A stretch of DNA of 64,000 bases from Sphingomonadaceae bacterium (GTDB taxonomy: Bacteria; Pseudomonadota; Alphaproteobacteria; Sphingomonadales; Sphingomonadaceae): positions 124,001 to 188,000 of the forward strand of contig JACKKZ010000004.1 in assembly GCA_024236195.1 (NCBI GenBank), written 5' to 3'. The first letter of the stretch is position 1; each line of letters opens with the position of its first letter. The translations under genes were made by a program, and so were the position numbers. Below the pieces are notes generated by a model. The model saw nothing but the letters and a program-made list of their open reading frames with translations. It did not search any database and was not told where the DNA came from. Shown here one piece after another: positions 1 to 8,198 of the stretch.

Positions 1-950
1 GCATCGACCGGCTTGGGCGGGCGCGTGATCCCGCCATGAGTGTGGAGCGATACGTCATGTTCCGTCTCAACCTTCCGCAGCAAGTCCCTGAATTGCGATT
101 CGAAAGCCTCGGCGGCCTCGGTGCTCTTGGGGCGGATATTGAAGCGCAGCACGGCATGGTCGGGCACGACATTATTGGCGCTGCCGCCATCGATTTTGGC
201 CGGGTTCACGCTGAGATCGGCATGGCTGAGGGCTTTCAGCCGGACCGCAAGGTCTGCAGCGGCGACGATTGCGTTGCGGCCATCCTGTGGATTGCGCCCG
301 GCATGGGCGCTCTTTCCGGTCACGGTCACGGAGTAATTCCCGCTCCCCCCGCGCGCATGGGCGAGCGTGCCATCAGGCAGGGCGGAGGGTTCATAGGTGA
401 GCGCTGCCAGCTTGCCGCTTGCCAGCTGCGCAATCAGCGCGGCGGAGGCGAGACTGCCGGTTTCCTCGTCGGAATTGACCAGCACGTCATACCCCAGCGA
501 ATCCGCTCCCGCGCTCCGCTCGAACGCCAGCAGCGCATGCAGGATCACGCAAAGCCCGCCTTTCATGTCGGCCACGCCGGGGCCGTTCAGCGTGTGATCG
601 TCCAGCCAGCGTTGTTGTTGGAAGGGATGATCGACCGGGAAGACCGTGTCCATATGGCCGGTGAGCAAGACCCGCCGGTTTGCCTGCGGCCTGACGCGAA
701 GGACCATGTGCTTGCCGTGCTGGATAGAAACTTCCTCGCCTGCGGTATTGATAGCGGATACTGGTGCGGGATCGACCAGCTCGACCTTACCGGGCAGGGC
801 GGAAAACGCCTCAAACAGCGCCTCAGCCTGCCGGGCCAGCCCGTCAAGATTGGCGGTACCGGTGTTGATCGCACACCATGCCTGCACCTGTTCCAGCATG
901 GTCTGCTGGTCAATCGCGCCAACCAGCGCGGAAATCGCACTTTGTTTCAT
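1..950 (-). CDS. M20 family metallopeptidase (glutamate carboxypeptidase-like), 3' end outside window
   Basis: Zinc-dependent M20/ArgE/CPG2 hydrolase that would cleave an amide bond in a peptide or N-acyl amino acid. About 316 codons are visible and the C-terminus lies beyond the left edge. The metal-binding HMD of HMDTVFP (His99, Asp101), the ADMKGG bridging aspartate near residue 128 and the catalytic pair in NSDEETGS near residue 161 are all present. A dimerisation-domain stretch with SAHAGRNPQDGRNA follows. I start it at ATG 948-950 (MKQSAISAL). An in-frame ATG at 960-962 is the alternative, and neither has a clear ribosome binding site. It is divergent from malate synthase. The substrate cannot be told from sequence. 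Confidence 0.85.
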   Translation of the reverse strand, partial: MKQSAISALVGAIDQQTMLEQVQAWCAINTGTANLDGLARQAEALFEAFSALPGKVELVDPAPVSAINTAGEEVSIQHGKHMVLRVRPQANRRVLLTGHMDTVFPVDHPFQQQRWLDDHTLNGPGVADMKGGLCVILHALLAFERSAGADSLGYDVLVNSDEETGSLASAALIAQLASGKLAALTYEPSALPDGTLAHARGGSGNYSVTVTGKSAHAGRNPQDGRNAIVAAADLAVRLKALSHADLSVNPAKIDGGSANNVVPDHAVLRFNIRPKSTEAAEAFESQFRDLLRKVETEHDVSLHTHGGITRPPKPVD

Positions 951-957
951 ATGAAAC
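944..957. promoter_or_regulatory. 14-bp perfect palindrome over the M20 peptidase start
   Basis: GTTTCATATGAAAC is a perfect palindrome that contains the proposed start codon of the minus-strand M20 gene. It could be an operator, or chance. A looser TTTCA-N5-TGAAA repeat lies upstream of the LigB-like gene at 4062-4076. No regulator is assigned. Confidence 0.3.
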
Positions 958-1015
958 CGCATCTAGCGTGACATGGCTGCCGCTCCAACCCCTTGGGTGG
1001 AAGCGGGCATCTTTT

Positions 1016-1030
1016 TGTTGCAATGCAACA
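1016..1030. promoter_or_regulatory. Perfect 7-1-7 inverted repeat upstream of malate synthase
   Basis: TGTTGCA-A-TGCAACA lies about 105 bases before the glcB start, in the divergent interval with the M20 gene. TTGCAA-type palindromes are known targets of the RamB/ScfR/PccR regulators of acetate and propionate metabolism. That makes it a plausible operator for a glyoxylate-cycle gene, but the link is inference. Confidence 0.4.
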
Positions 1031-1134
1031 TTGGCTTGTTCATATGCGCGCTGTTCCTCCCCGGGCGTTGACCAGTATTAGCACGGCCTCTGGCCTTGAT
1101 CCTAGGCCGTGTCTCAAATCGTGTGAGGACAGCT

Positions 1135-3234
1135 ATGACCCAATATTCCCTTCGAGCCGGCCTGAAGGTTGATTCCGCCCTTGCGGACATGCTGGAACGT
1201 GATGTGCTTGGTGTGCTGGGCCGCGATGTGGACGGCTTCTGGGCTGGCTTTGCGGCGCTGCTGGAAGGGTTCGTCCCGCGCAATCGCGCCCTGCTGGCAA
1301 AGCGGGATGAATTGCAGGCGCAGATCGACGCATGGCACGTCGCGCGGCGCGGCCAGCCGCATGAACCGGCGGCGTACAAGGCATTCCTCACTGAAATCGG
1401 CTATCTCGTCCCCGAACCGGGCGACTTCACCATCGGTACGCAGAATGTCGATCCCGAGATCGCGACCATGGCCGGGCCGCAGCTGGTGGTGCCGATCCTC
1501 AACGCCCGCTTCCTGCTCAACGCCGCCAATGCGCGCTGGGGCAGCCTGTATGATGCGTTTTACGGCACTGATGCGCTGGACGCTGATCCGGCCATGCCCG
1601 GCGGCTATGACCCGGTGCGCGGCGCGGCGGTGATTGCAGCGGCCAAGGCGTTCCTTGATGAAGCCGTGCCGCTGGCGAATGGCTCATGGGCAGACCTTGG
1701 CGATCCTTCAAGCGGCATCGAACTGGCGGACCCGGCGCAATATGTCGGCGAAACAGAAAAGGGCCGCGTCTTCGTCAGCAACAGGTTGCATGTGGAGGTG
1801 GTGTTTGATCCCGCGCATCCCATTGGCAAGGATGACCCCTCCGGCATTGCTGATGTCCGGCTCGAAAGCGCGCTCACCACGATCTGCGACTGCGAGGATT
1901 CGGTCGCGGCTGTGGATGGCGAGGACAAGCTGCTCGCCTACACCAACTGGCTCGGCGTGATCCGGGGCGATTTGCAAGAAAGCTTCGAGAAGGGCGGCAA
2001 GACGCTGACCCGCAGGCTGGCGGATGATGTGCAAGTGACGACCCCGGCGGGCGAAAGCGTCTCGCTCCCCGGCCGCAGCCTGTTGTTCGTGCGCAATGTC
2101 GGCCATCTGATGACCAATCCGGCGATCCTGCTGGCAGACGGCAGCGAAATTCCGGAAGGGATCATGGATGCGGTCTTCACCAGCGCTATCGGCGCGCTGG
2201 GGGTGGAAGGCCATGCCCGCTGGCCCAACAGCCGCAACGGCTCGATCTACATCGTGAAGCCCAAGCAGCATGGGCCGGAAGAATGCGCCTTTACCAACGA
2301 CTTGTTCGATGCTGTTGAGGATTTGCTCGCCCTACCGCGCCATACGCTGAAGGTCGGCGTGATGGACGAGGAACGCCGCACCAGCGCCAACCTCGCGGCC
2401 TGCATCCATGCGGTGAAGGACCGGATCGTCTTCATCAACACCGGCTTCCTTGACCGCACCGGGGACGAGATCCACACCTCGATGCAGGCCGGGCCAATGG
2501 TGCGCAAGGGGGCTATGAAGAACAGCACCTGGCTCAAGGCCTATGAAGATCGCAATGTCGGCATCGGGCTGAAGCATGGCCTTTCCGGCACCGCGCAGAT
2601 CGGCAAGGGCATGTGGGCCGCGCCGGACCTGATGCGCGACATGATGGAGCAGAAGATCGGCCATCTGAAGGCTGGCGCAAATACCGCATGGGTTCCGTCA
2701 CCCACTGCCGCCACGCTGCATGCGATGCACTACCACCGGCTCGACGTGTTCGATGTGCAGAAGGGGCTGGGCGATATTCCATCGGTCGATTTGCTGCTCG
2801 AAATTCCGACGGCAGAAGGCACCAACTGGTCCGAAGCGGAGGTGCGTGAGGAACTGGACAATAACGCGCAAGGGTTGCTCGGCTATGTCGTGCGCTGGAT
2901 CGACCAGGGCGTCGGCTGCTCCAAGGTTCCGGACATCAACGATGTCGGCCTGATGGAAGACCGCGCGACTTTGCGCATATCCAGCCAGCATATGGCGAAC
3001 TGGCTGCTCCATGGCGTCTGTACGCGCGAGCAGGTGATGGATAGCCTGCGCCGCATGGCCGCCAAGGTTGATGCGCAGAATGCCGGTGATCCCGCTTATG
3101 AACCGCTGGTTGGCAATGAGGATGGCCCGGCCTTCCGTGCGGCGCTGGACCTTGTGTTCAAGGGCGTGGAACAGCCGAGCGGTTATACCGAGCCACTGCT
3201 GCACCACTGGCGCCAGGTGAAGAAGGCAGGCTAA
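1135..3234 (+). CDS. glcB: Malate synthase G
   Basis: Condenses glyoxylate with acetyl-CoA to malate in the cytoplasm, the second step of the glyoxylate cycle and of glycolate use. The 699-residue product is close to the roughly 720 usual for isoform G and far from the roughly 530 of isoform A. Family landmarks are visible: DVRLESALTTICDCEDSVAAVDG, then RNGSIYIVKPKQHGPEE and KVGVMDEERRTSANL. I chose ATG 1135 because a GAGG ribosome binding site sits just before it. A TTG 39 bases upstream is open but less likely. No isocitrate lyase is nearby, so the partner enzyme must be elsewhere. Confidence 0.97.
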   Translation: MTQYSLRAGLKVDSALADMLERDVLGVLGRDVDGFWAGFAALLEGFVPRNRALLAKRDELQAQIDAWHVARRGQPHEPAAYKAFLTEIGYLVPEPGDFTIGTQNVDPEIATMAGPQLVVPILNARFLLNAANARWGSLYDAFYGTDALDADPAMPGGYDPVRGAAVIAAAKAFLDEAVPLANGSWADLGDPSSGIELADPAQYVGETEKGRVFVSNRLHVEVVFDPAHPIGKDDPSGIADVRLESALTTICDCEDSVAAVDGEDKLLAYTNWLGVIRGDLQESFEKGGKTLTRRLADDVQVTTPAGESVSLPGRSLLFVRNVGHLMTNPAILLADGSEIPEGIMDAVFTSAIGALGVEGHARWPNSRNGSIYIVKPKQHGPEECAFTNDLFDAVEDLLALPRHTLKVGVMDEERRTSANLAACIHAVKDRIVFINTGFLDRTGDEIHTSMQAGPMVRKGAMKNSTWLKAYEDRNVGIGLKHGLSGTAQIGKGMWAAPDLMRDMMEQKIGHLKAGANTAWVPSPTAATLHAMHYHRLDVFDVQKGLGDIPSVDLLLEIPTAEGTNWSEAEVREELDNNAQGLLGYVVRWIDQGVGCSKVPDINDVGLMEDRATLRISSQHMANWLLHGVCTREQVMDSLRRMAAKVDAQNAGDPAYEPLVGNEDGPAFRAALDLVFKGVEQPSGYTEPLLHHWRQVKKAG

Positions 3235-3259
3235 GAACCGGAAGCTGCCGACTGTTCCG

Positions 3260-4048
3260 CTAATCGAAGCGAAAGCCGGAGATGGCGGTTTGCAGCACCA
3301 GCTCGCTGTAGATTGCCTTGCCAGCCTGCGTGCTTGTGCCAGCTGCGACCATCAGCGGGATCAGATGCTCTTCGCGCGGATGGCTAAACCGGCCTGCGGG
3401 AGCGTGCGCCCATTCGGCAAGAAGGCGCTCCCGTTCCTCCGGCTCACTGGTGGCAGCGGCGGCGAGCCAGCGGTCGAAGTCCTGCGACGCCGCCATGGCT
3501 GCGGGATTGCCATAGGCACGCATATTGTGAAAGCTCATGCCGGAGCCGATCACCAGTACCCCTTCGTCGCGTAGCGGAGCGAGGGCCTTTCCGGCCGCAA
3601 CATGCAGCGCGGGATCAAGGCTGGCGTCGAGTGACATTTCCACCACCGGGATGTCCGCCACGGGAAACGCCACCTTCAGCGGCACGAACACCCCGTGATC
3701 CAGCCCGCGCTGGTTGTCGAGCGAGGCGGCAAAGCCTGCCCCCGCGAGCAGCGAAGCGGCTCGTTCCGCCAGATCCGGCGCACCCGGCGCATCGTAGCGC
3801 AGCTGGTAGGTATGCTCGGGAAAGCCGTAATAGTCGAATAGCAGCGATGGGGTCTCCGTTGAGGTAAAGGCAAAGCCCTGTGTTTCCCAATGGGCTGAGA
3901 CCACCAGGATCGCCTTCGGGGTCTCCGGCAGCATTCCGGGCAATTCATGCAGGAAGCGCTCCATGCCGGTCCATGTGCCGTGGGGATCATCCATGAAGAA
4001 GCAGGGGCCGCCGCCATGCGGGATGTAGAAGGCTGGCTGGGTGGTCAT
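3260..4048 (-). CDS. LigB-type extradiol dioxygenase (4,5-DOPA dioxygenase / YgiD family)
   Basis: 262-residue member of the class III extradiol ring-cleavage (DODA/YgiD) family, which opens catechols with non-haem iron or zinc. The N-terminal FYIPHGGGPCFF supplies the first conserved histidine, VVSAHWET the second, and GLDHGVFVPLKV the conserved region around residues 115-125. GSGMSFHNMR follows near residue 168. The length matches the single-domain YgiD group. It ends 25 bases from malate synthase, convergent with it. The true substrate is unknown; many members are annotated only by homology to plant DOPA dioxygenase. Confidence 0.88.
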   Translation of the reverse strand: MTTQPAFYIPHGGGPCFFMDDPHGTWTGMERFLHELPGMLPETPKAILVVSAHWETQGFAFTSTETPSLLFDYYGFPEHTYQLRYDAPGAPDLAERAASLLAGAGFAASLDNQRGLDHGVFVPLKVAFPVADIPVVEMSLDASLDPALHVAAGKALAPLRDEGVLVIGSGMSFHNMRAYGNPAAMAASQDFDRWLAAAATSEPEERERLLAEWAHAPAGRFSHPREEHLIPLMVAAGTSTQAGKAIYSELVLQTAISGFRFD

Positions 4049-4126
4049 TTCAATGCTCCGATTTCACTATCTGAAACGCAGATAGGCGTTTGGTCCGGAA
4101 AAACACCTGCATAAGATCACCATGAT

Positions 4127-4147
4127 ATGTTCGGGATTTTCGAACAT
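4127..4147. promoter_or_regulatory. Inverted repeat in the divergent interval before the membrane-anchored unknown
   Basis: ATGTTCG-N7-CGAACAT, a perfect 7-base inverted repeat. It lies between the LigB-like gene and the gene at 4209. It is not an alphaproteobacterial LexA box, which has direct GTTC repeats seven bases apart. It may be an operator or a small hairpin in the leader. Confidence 0.3.
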
Positions 4148-4208
4148 TTGCAGGTGGCTTTCCTGTTCCAGCTCGGTGGGGAACCAATTCTTCAGCTTGC
4201 TCGGCTAA

Positions 4209-4757
4209 ATGGTCCCCATGGAACAGGCCGTCACCTTCCTTGGACTCGTCATCCAGAATGTCATCTCACTGGTCGTTGGCGGTGGTGTGCTGTTTGCTTG
4301 CCTATATTGGGCCTATTCGACCAAGCTCCATATGTGGCGGGTGTTCGAAAAGCCCTATGGGCGCGACCATGACAAGGCTGGGTTGCCTTCCAAACTCTCA
4401 GGCGCGGCTGTCATTACCAAGCGCGGGCACCGCTGGGGCGGCTTTCGGGACTACAGGAACTACCAGCATTATCCGCCCGTCCATGTGATTGTCGCGCCGG
4501 ATGGCCTTGTGCTGGAGATCATGTGGCCCTTCACTTTCGGCTCGAAAAAGCTGTTCCTGCCCAATTCGGAAATGCAGCTGGCTTCGGTCAAATGGGCGCT
4601 TTGGGGCAACCCGATCGCGATCCGGATGGCACAGTTCCCCGAGCTCGACATCATCGTCTATCGCGAGGTGATGGAATGGGCGGGGCAGTATTCGCCACAG
4701 GTCGGAGCGATGATGCTGAAGGCGACGCCGGAAAGTTCAACGCCGGTTATTTCGTAA
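4209..4757 (+). CDS. Membrane-anchored protein of unknown function
   Basis: 182 residues, not recognised. One strong transmembrane segment near residues 8-31 (VTFLGLVIQNVISLVVGGGVLFACLYWAY) is followed by a basic stretch and a soluble domain of about 130 residues rich in aromatic residues. This suggests a single-pass inner-membrane protein with a cytoplasmic C-terminal domain. ATG 4209 and ATG 4218 are both possible starts and no good ribosome binding site decides between them. Its stop overlaps the convergent ksgA stop by 11 bases. I cannot propose a function. Confidence 0.7.
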   Translation: MVPMEQAVTFLGLVIQNVISLVVGGGVLFACLYWAYSTKLHMWRVFEKPYGRDHDKAGLPSKLSGAAVITKRGHRWGGFRDYRNYQHYPPVHVIVAPDGLVLEIMWPFTFGSKKLFLPNSEMQLASVKWALWGNPIAIRMAQFPELDIIVYREVMEWAGQYSPQVGAMMLKATPESSTPVIS

Positions 4758-5568
4758 GCACGCGCGCCAGCGAGACGAATTCATCCACGCTGAGCGTCTC
4801 TGCGCGGCGCGTCTCCTCGATCCCAAGCTGCCCCAGCGCGTCCACTGCGCCCGGAAGCCCCTTGAGGCTTTGGCGCAGCATCTTACGGCGCTGGCCGAAT
4901 GCGGCCTCGGTCAGGCGCTCCAACATGCGGGCAGAGACTCCCTCCGGCATCGGGCCGGGGATCACATGGACAATCGCGCTCATCACCTTGGGCGGCGGGG
5001 TGAAGGCGCTGCGATGAACTTTCATCGCCAGCTTCGCCGTCGCGCGCCATTGGGCGAGCACGGCCAGCCGGCCATAGGCATTGCTGCCCGGCGCTGCCGC
5101 GATCCGCTGCGCCACTTCCTGCTGGAACATCAGCGTCAGGCTCGCCCATTGCGGCGGCCAGCCCTCACCACCCATCCAGCCGGTAAACAGCGCCGTGCCG
5201 ACATTGTAAGGCAGGTTGGAGAGGATGTGATAGGGCCCGTCAAACAGCGTCGCCGGGTCGATCTTCATCGCATCGCCCTCGATCACCGTCAGCTGGCCGG
5301 GAAAGGCCTCGCTCAATTCCGCCAGCGCAGGCAAGCAGCGGCGATCCATTTCGATGGCGGTGACCTTCGCTCCGGCGCGGAGCAAGGCGCGGGTCAGGCC
5401 GCCGGGGCCGGGGCCGACTTCCAGCACGTTCTTTCCATCAAGACTTCCGGGAATGGCCGCGATCCGGTCCAGCAATTGCGCATCGAACAGGAAGTTCTGC
5501 CCCAGCGCCTTGCTGGCGGAAAGGCCGTGCCGGGCGATGACATCGCGCAATGGAGGTAAGCTATCCAA
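4747..5568 (-). CDS. ksgA: 16S rRNA (adenine1518-N6/adenine1519-N6)-dimethyltransferase
   Basis: KsgA/RsmA dimethylates two adjacent adenines in the 3' terminal hairpin of 16S rRNA during late small-subunit assembly. Visible motifs are GQNFL near the N-terminus, the SAM-binding VLEVGPGPGGLTRALL, and the catalytic SNLPYNVGT. I place the start at TTG 5566-5568 (MDSLPPLRDVIARHGLSASK), giving 273 residues, the same length as E. coli KsgA. The frame stays open upstream only because it reads through a palindromic repeat. It is the last gene of lptD-surA-pdxA-ksgA, the order found in many proteobacteria. Confidence 0.96.
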   Translation of the reverse strand: MDSLPPLRDVIARHGLSASKALGQNFLFDAQLLDRIAAIPGSLDGKNVLEVGPGPGGLTRALLRAGAKVTAIEMDRRCLPALAELSEAFPGQLTVIEGDAMKIDPATLFDGPYHILSNLPYNVGTALFTGWMGGEGWPPQWASLTLMFQQEVAQRIAAAPGSNAYGRLAVLAQWRATAKLAMKVHRSAFTPPPKVMSAIVHVIPGPMPEGVSARMLERLTEAAFGQRRKMLRQSLKGLPGAVDALGQLGIEETRRAETLSVDEFVSLARVLTK

Positions 5569-5578
5569 ATCAACAATT

Positions 5579-5662
5579 CCCGCTCGCCCTGAGGCTGTCG
5601 AAGGGCGCGCTCTGCCTCTGCCGTATCGCGTGGCCTTCGACAAGCTCAGGCTGAGCGGGACT
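5579..5662. repeat. REP-like palindromic element between pdxA and ksgA
   Basis: The two arms carry CCCTGAGGCTGTCGAAGG and CCTTCGACAAGCTCAGG in opposite orientation, each bounded by a CGCTC/GAGCG motif, around a GC-rich centre. This CTTCGACAAGCTCAGG type of repeat is common in sphingomonad and related genomes and can fold into a long hairpin. It ends about 10 bases before the ksgA start, so it lies in the pdxA-ksgA message, where it could affect processing or translation of ksgA. Confidence 0.85.
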
Positions 5663-5677
5663 GGTAGGATGATGGTG

Positions 5678-6688
5678 TTAGCTTGCCCGCCGTTCAGCGC
5701 ATTCACCAGCCATCCTGATCGCCGCAATGGTTGCCCCCGGATCGGCGATCCCTTTGCCCGCAATGCCAAAGGCAGTGCCATGGTCTGCGCTGGTGCGGAT
5801 GATGGGCAGGCCCAGCGTGACATTCACGCCCGCGTCAAAATCCAGCGTCTTGATCGGGATCAGCGCCTGGTCGTGATACATGCACAGAGCTGCGTCATAG
5901 GTCTCCCTGGCGCGCGGCGTAAACAGCGCATCGGCGGGATGCGGGCCGCTGGCGTCGATCCCTTCGCCTTGCAGCGCGGCAATGGCCGGCGCGATGACGC
6001 GGCTTTCCTCGTCTCCCATCCGGCCATCTTCGCCCGCATGAGGGTTGAGCCCGGTAAAGGCGAGCCGCGGGGACCTGATCCCGAAATCGCGCATCAGCGC
6101 TAACGCGGTGATCCGCCCCTTGCGCTCGATCATGACGCTGGTCAGCACATCGGGCACTTCGGCCAGTGGCAGATGGACAGTCAGCGGGACGGTGCGCAGA
6201 TTCGGCCCGGCCAGCATCATTACCGCATCGCCCGGTGCCACCTGACAGCTGGCGGCGACAAATTCGGTCTGGCCGGGAAACTGGAAGCCGACTTCGGCCA
6301 GACGGGATTTGGCCACCGGGCCGGTGACCAGTGCATCGACTTCGCCTTCCACTGCCAGCCTCGTGGCGTCTTGCAAAGAGGCGAAAGCCAGTCTGGCCCC
6401 GTCTTCGTCTGGCTCACCGGGCGTGTAAACGCCATCCAGCGTGCCCAGCACGGGCAAGCCTTTGGCAAAGACGGCGGCAGCTTCCTCTGGCGTGGAAATG
6501 CGGATGACAGGCACATCCAGCCCGCGCTGTTTCGCGGCCGCTTCCAGCACCGACGCGCCGCCCGCAACGAAGAAAGGCTGTAACCCTGCTGCATTGCGCC
6601 GAACCCATGCCTCAGCAGCGAGTTCAGGCCCGATCCCCGCCGGGTCACCCAGCGAGAGTGCCAGCGGGGGGAGGGTGTTATCCGTCAA
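5678..6688 (-). CDS. pdxA: 4-hydroxythreonine-4-phosphate dehydrogenase
   Basis: Oxidises 4-phosphohydroxy-L-threonine in the DXP-dependent pathway to pyridoxal phosphate. The 336-residue product shows the N-terminal LSLGDPAGIGPE signature, the metal-binding histidine in MYHDQALIPIKTLDFDAG and the SADHGTAFGIAGKG motif near residue 285. The start is TTG 6686-6688 (MTDNTLPPLALSLGDPAGIG). No ATG or GTG is available upstream within the short gap, because surA stops 10 bases before. It is co-transcribed with surA and ksgA. Confidence 0.96.
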   Translation of the reverse strand: MTDNTLPPLALSLGDPAGIGPELAAEAWVRRNAAGLQPFFVAGGASVLEAAAKQRGLDVPVIRISTPEEAAAVFAKGLPVLGTLDGVYTPGEPDEDGARLAFASLQDATRLAVEGEVDALVTGPVAKSRLAEVGFQFPGQTEFVAASCQVAPGDAVMMLAGPNLRTVPLTVHLPLAEVPDVLTSVMIERKGRITALALMRDFGIRSPRLAFTGLNPHAGEDGRMGDEESRVIAPAIAALQGEGIDASGPHPADALFTPRARETYDAALCMYHDQALIPIKTLDFDAGVNVTLGLPIIRTSADHGTAFGIAGKGIADPGATIAAIRMAGECAERRAS

Positions 6689-6698
6689 TTACCGGCCG

Positions 6699-8033
6699 TC
6701 AGTTATATTCGATGATCGCATCATTGCGCAGGTCACGGAGGTAACGCTGCGCGCGCTTCTGGATGCGTTCTTCTTCCAGCTGGTTCATCAGCGTGTCAAA
6801 ATCAGGCCCGGCGGTCGATTTCGGATCATCCCGGCCACACAGCATCAGCACGCGCACACCGTCCTCGATCGAGCCGAAGGGCGGGGTAGTCTGGCCAATC
6901 TGCATCTGCAGCAACCTGCCTTGCAGCTGTTCCGGCAGCGAACGCACCCGGATCTGGTCATTGGTGACAATATCCGCATCCATGGCCGCGGCCACGCGTT
7001 CGGCATCGCCGCAGCCGCGGATCGACTGTACGCCCTGCGCAAATATTTGCACACGCTGGCCAGCTTGCTCTTCGGTCGTTCCCGGCGGGAAGGCGATGGA
7101 AATCTGCTTCAGGCTCAGCACTGCATCGCGCGGATCAGCCATCAGCACCTGACGCTTGTCGATCAGGTAGAGGATCGAGAATCCACCGGGAATCTCAATC
7201 GGGCCAACCAGTTGGCCCGGCTGCATTTCGCGAGCGACGACCGAGAGTTGGTCCGGCAGCTGGGCCAGGCGGACCCAGCCGAGGTCACCACCGACAGCCG
7301 CAGTCGATGCTTCGGAGAACTGGCGCGCATAGGCCACGAAGCTGCCGCCTTGCTGCAGCTGGGCCATGATCCGCTTGCCATTTTCGAACACCGCCTCGCG
7401 CGTTTCCGGAGTGGCGGAGAGGTAGATTTCGCCCAACCGATATTCGTCGGTCCCGCGCGATGCCTCCAGCCGCGTCAGCAGCTCGTTCACTTCTTCTTCG
7501 GAGACATTGACGAAAGGCGCGATATTACGGCTCAGCAGGCGCTGCCATGCGAGCTCGCCATGGATCTGGCGCTTGAGCGACGCCGGGGACGACCCGATGC
7601 TGATCAGGTATTCGTCCATCTTTTTCGTATCCTGCCCGAAATTCTGGGCAGCAACGCGGGCATAGGTCTGGTCGATTTCGGACTGCTGGATTTCGATTTC
7701 CTGCGCGCGCGCTTCCTGAATCTGCAGCGTTTCGTCGATCAGGTTGCGCAGCACCTGCATACGCAGCCGCTGCAGCTCTTCCGCTGAAAGCGTCGATTCA
7801 TTGGCGGCAAGGACGAGCGCAACCCGCTGGTCGATATCGGTACCGGTAATGACCTGCCCGTTGACCACGGCGGTGGCCGTGCGGACATTGGGGTCATTCT
7901 GGCCCATCATCGTGAAATTGTCAGGGATGCCCAGCGTATTGCCAGCGTCCTGTGCGGTCGCAGCGATGGGAGCAGTCACGAGGCCGCAGATGGCCAGGCT
8001 GGCAAGCAGTTTGGTCTTGATCTTGTAAATCAC
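6699..8033 (-). CDS. surA: Periplasmic chaperone / peptidyl-prolyl isomerase SurA
   Basis: SurA escorts unfolded outer-membrane proteins across the periplasm. The chain has a signal peptide (LLASLAICGLVTAPIAATAQ), a SurA N-terminal chaperone region with VVNGQVITGTDIDQR, one clear parvulin domain (about residues 185-285, ending GGFSILYLIDKR) and a weaker second parvulin-like part. I prefer GTG 8031-8033, which puts the signal peptide at the N-terminus (444 residues). An in-frame ATG at 8094-8096 would add 21 residues before it. It sits directly downstream of lptD, whose product is a SurA client in other bacteria. Confidence 0.92.
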   Translation of the reverse strand: MIYKIKTKLLASLAICGLVTAPIAATAQDAGNTLGIPDNFTMMGQNDPNVRTATAVVNGQVITGTDIDQRVALVLAANESTLSAEELQRLRMQVLRNLIDETLQIQEARAQEIEIQQSEIDQTYARVAAQNFGQDTKKMDEYLISIGSSPASLKRQIHGELAWQRLLSRNIAPFVNVSEEEVNELLTRLEASRGTDEYRLGEIYLSATPETREAVFENGKRIMAQLQQGGSFVAYARQFSEASTAAVGGDLGWVRLAQLPDQLSVVAREMQPGQLVGPIEIPGGFSILYLIDKRQVLMADPRDAVLSLKQISIAFPPGTTEEQAGQRVQIFAQGVQSIRGCGDAERVAAAMDADIVTNDQIRVRSLPEQLQGRLLQMQIGQTTPPFGSIEDGVRVLMLCGRDDPKSTAGPDFDTLMNQLEEERIQKRAQRYLRDLRNDAIIEYN

Positions 8034-8198
8034 GCACTCAGTCCGATTGCGGCGCGAAAGCGCGCCCGAGAAGTTCCCCGCCGGATGCCCGTCCATGGCT
8101 TAACCCAAGCTGAGTGGGACGCGGATAGCGCGTTTGCAGCGCGCTGCCAATCGCCGAGATCAGCCTTTCCCCGCGCTTTGCCGTTCGGGGCTTGCAGA

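Noticed and set aside
5569..5823. N-terminal extension of ksgA by 85 residues
   Set aside because: The extra frame translates a REP-like palindrome and the end of pdxA. The family length of 273 residues fits the TTG start.
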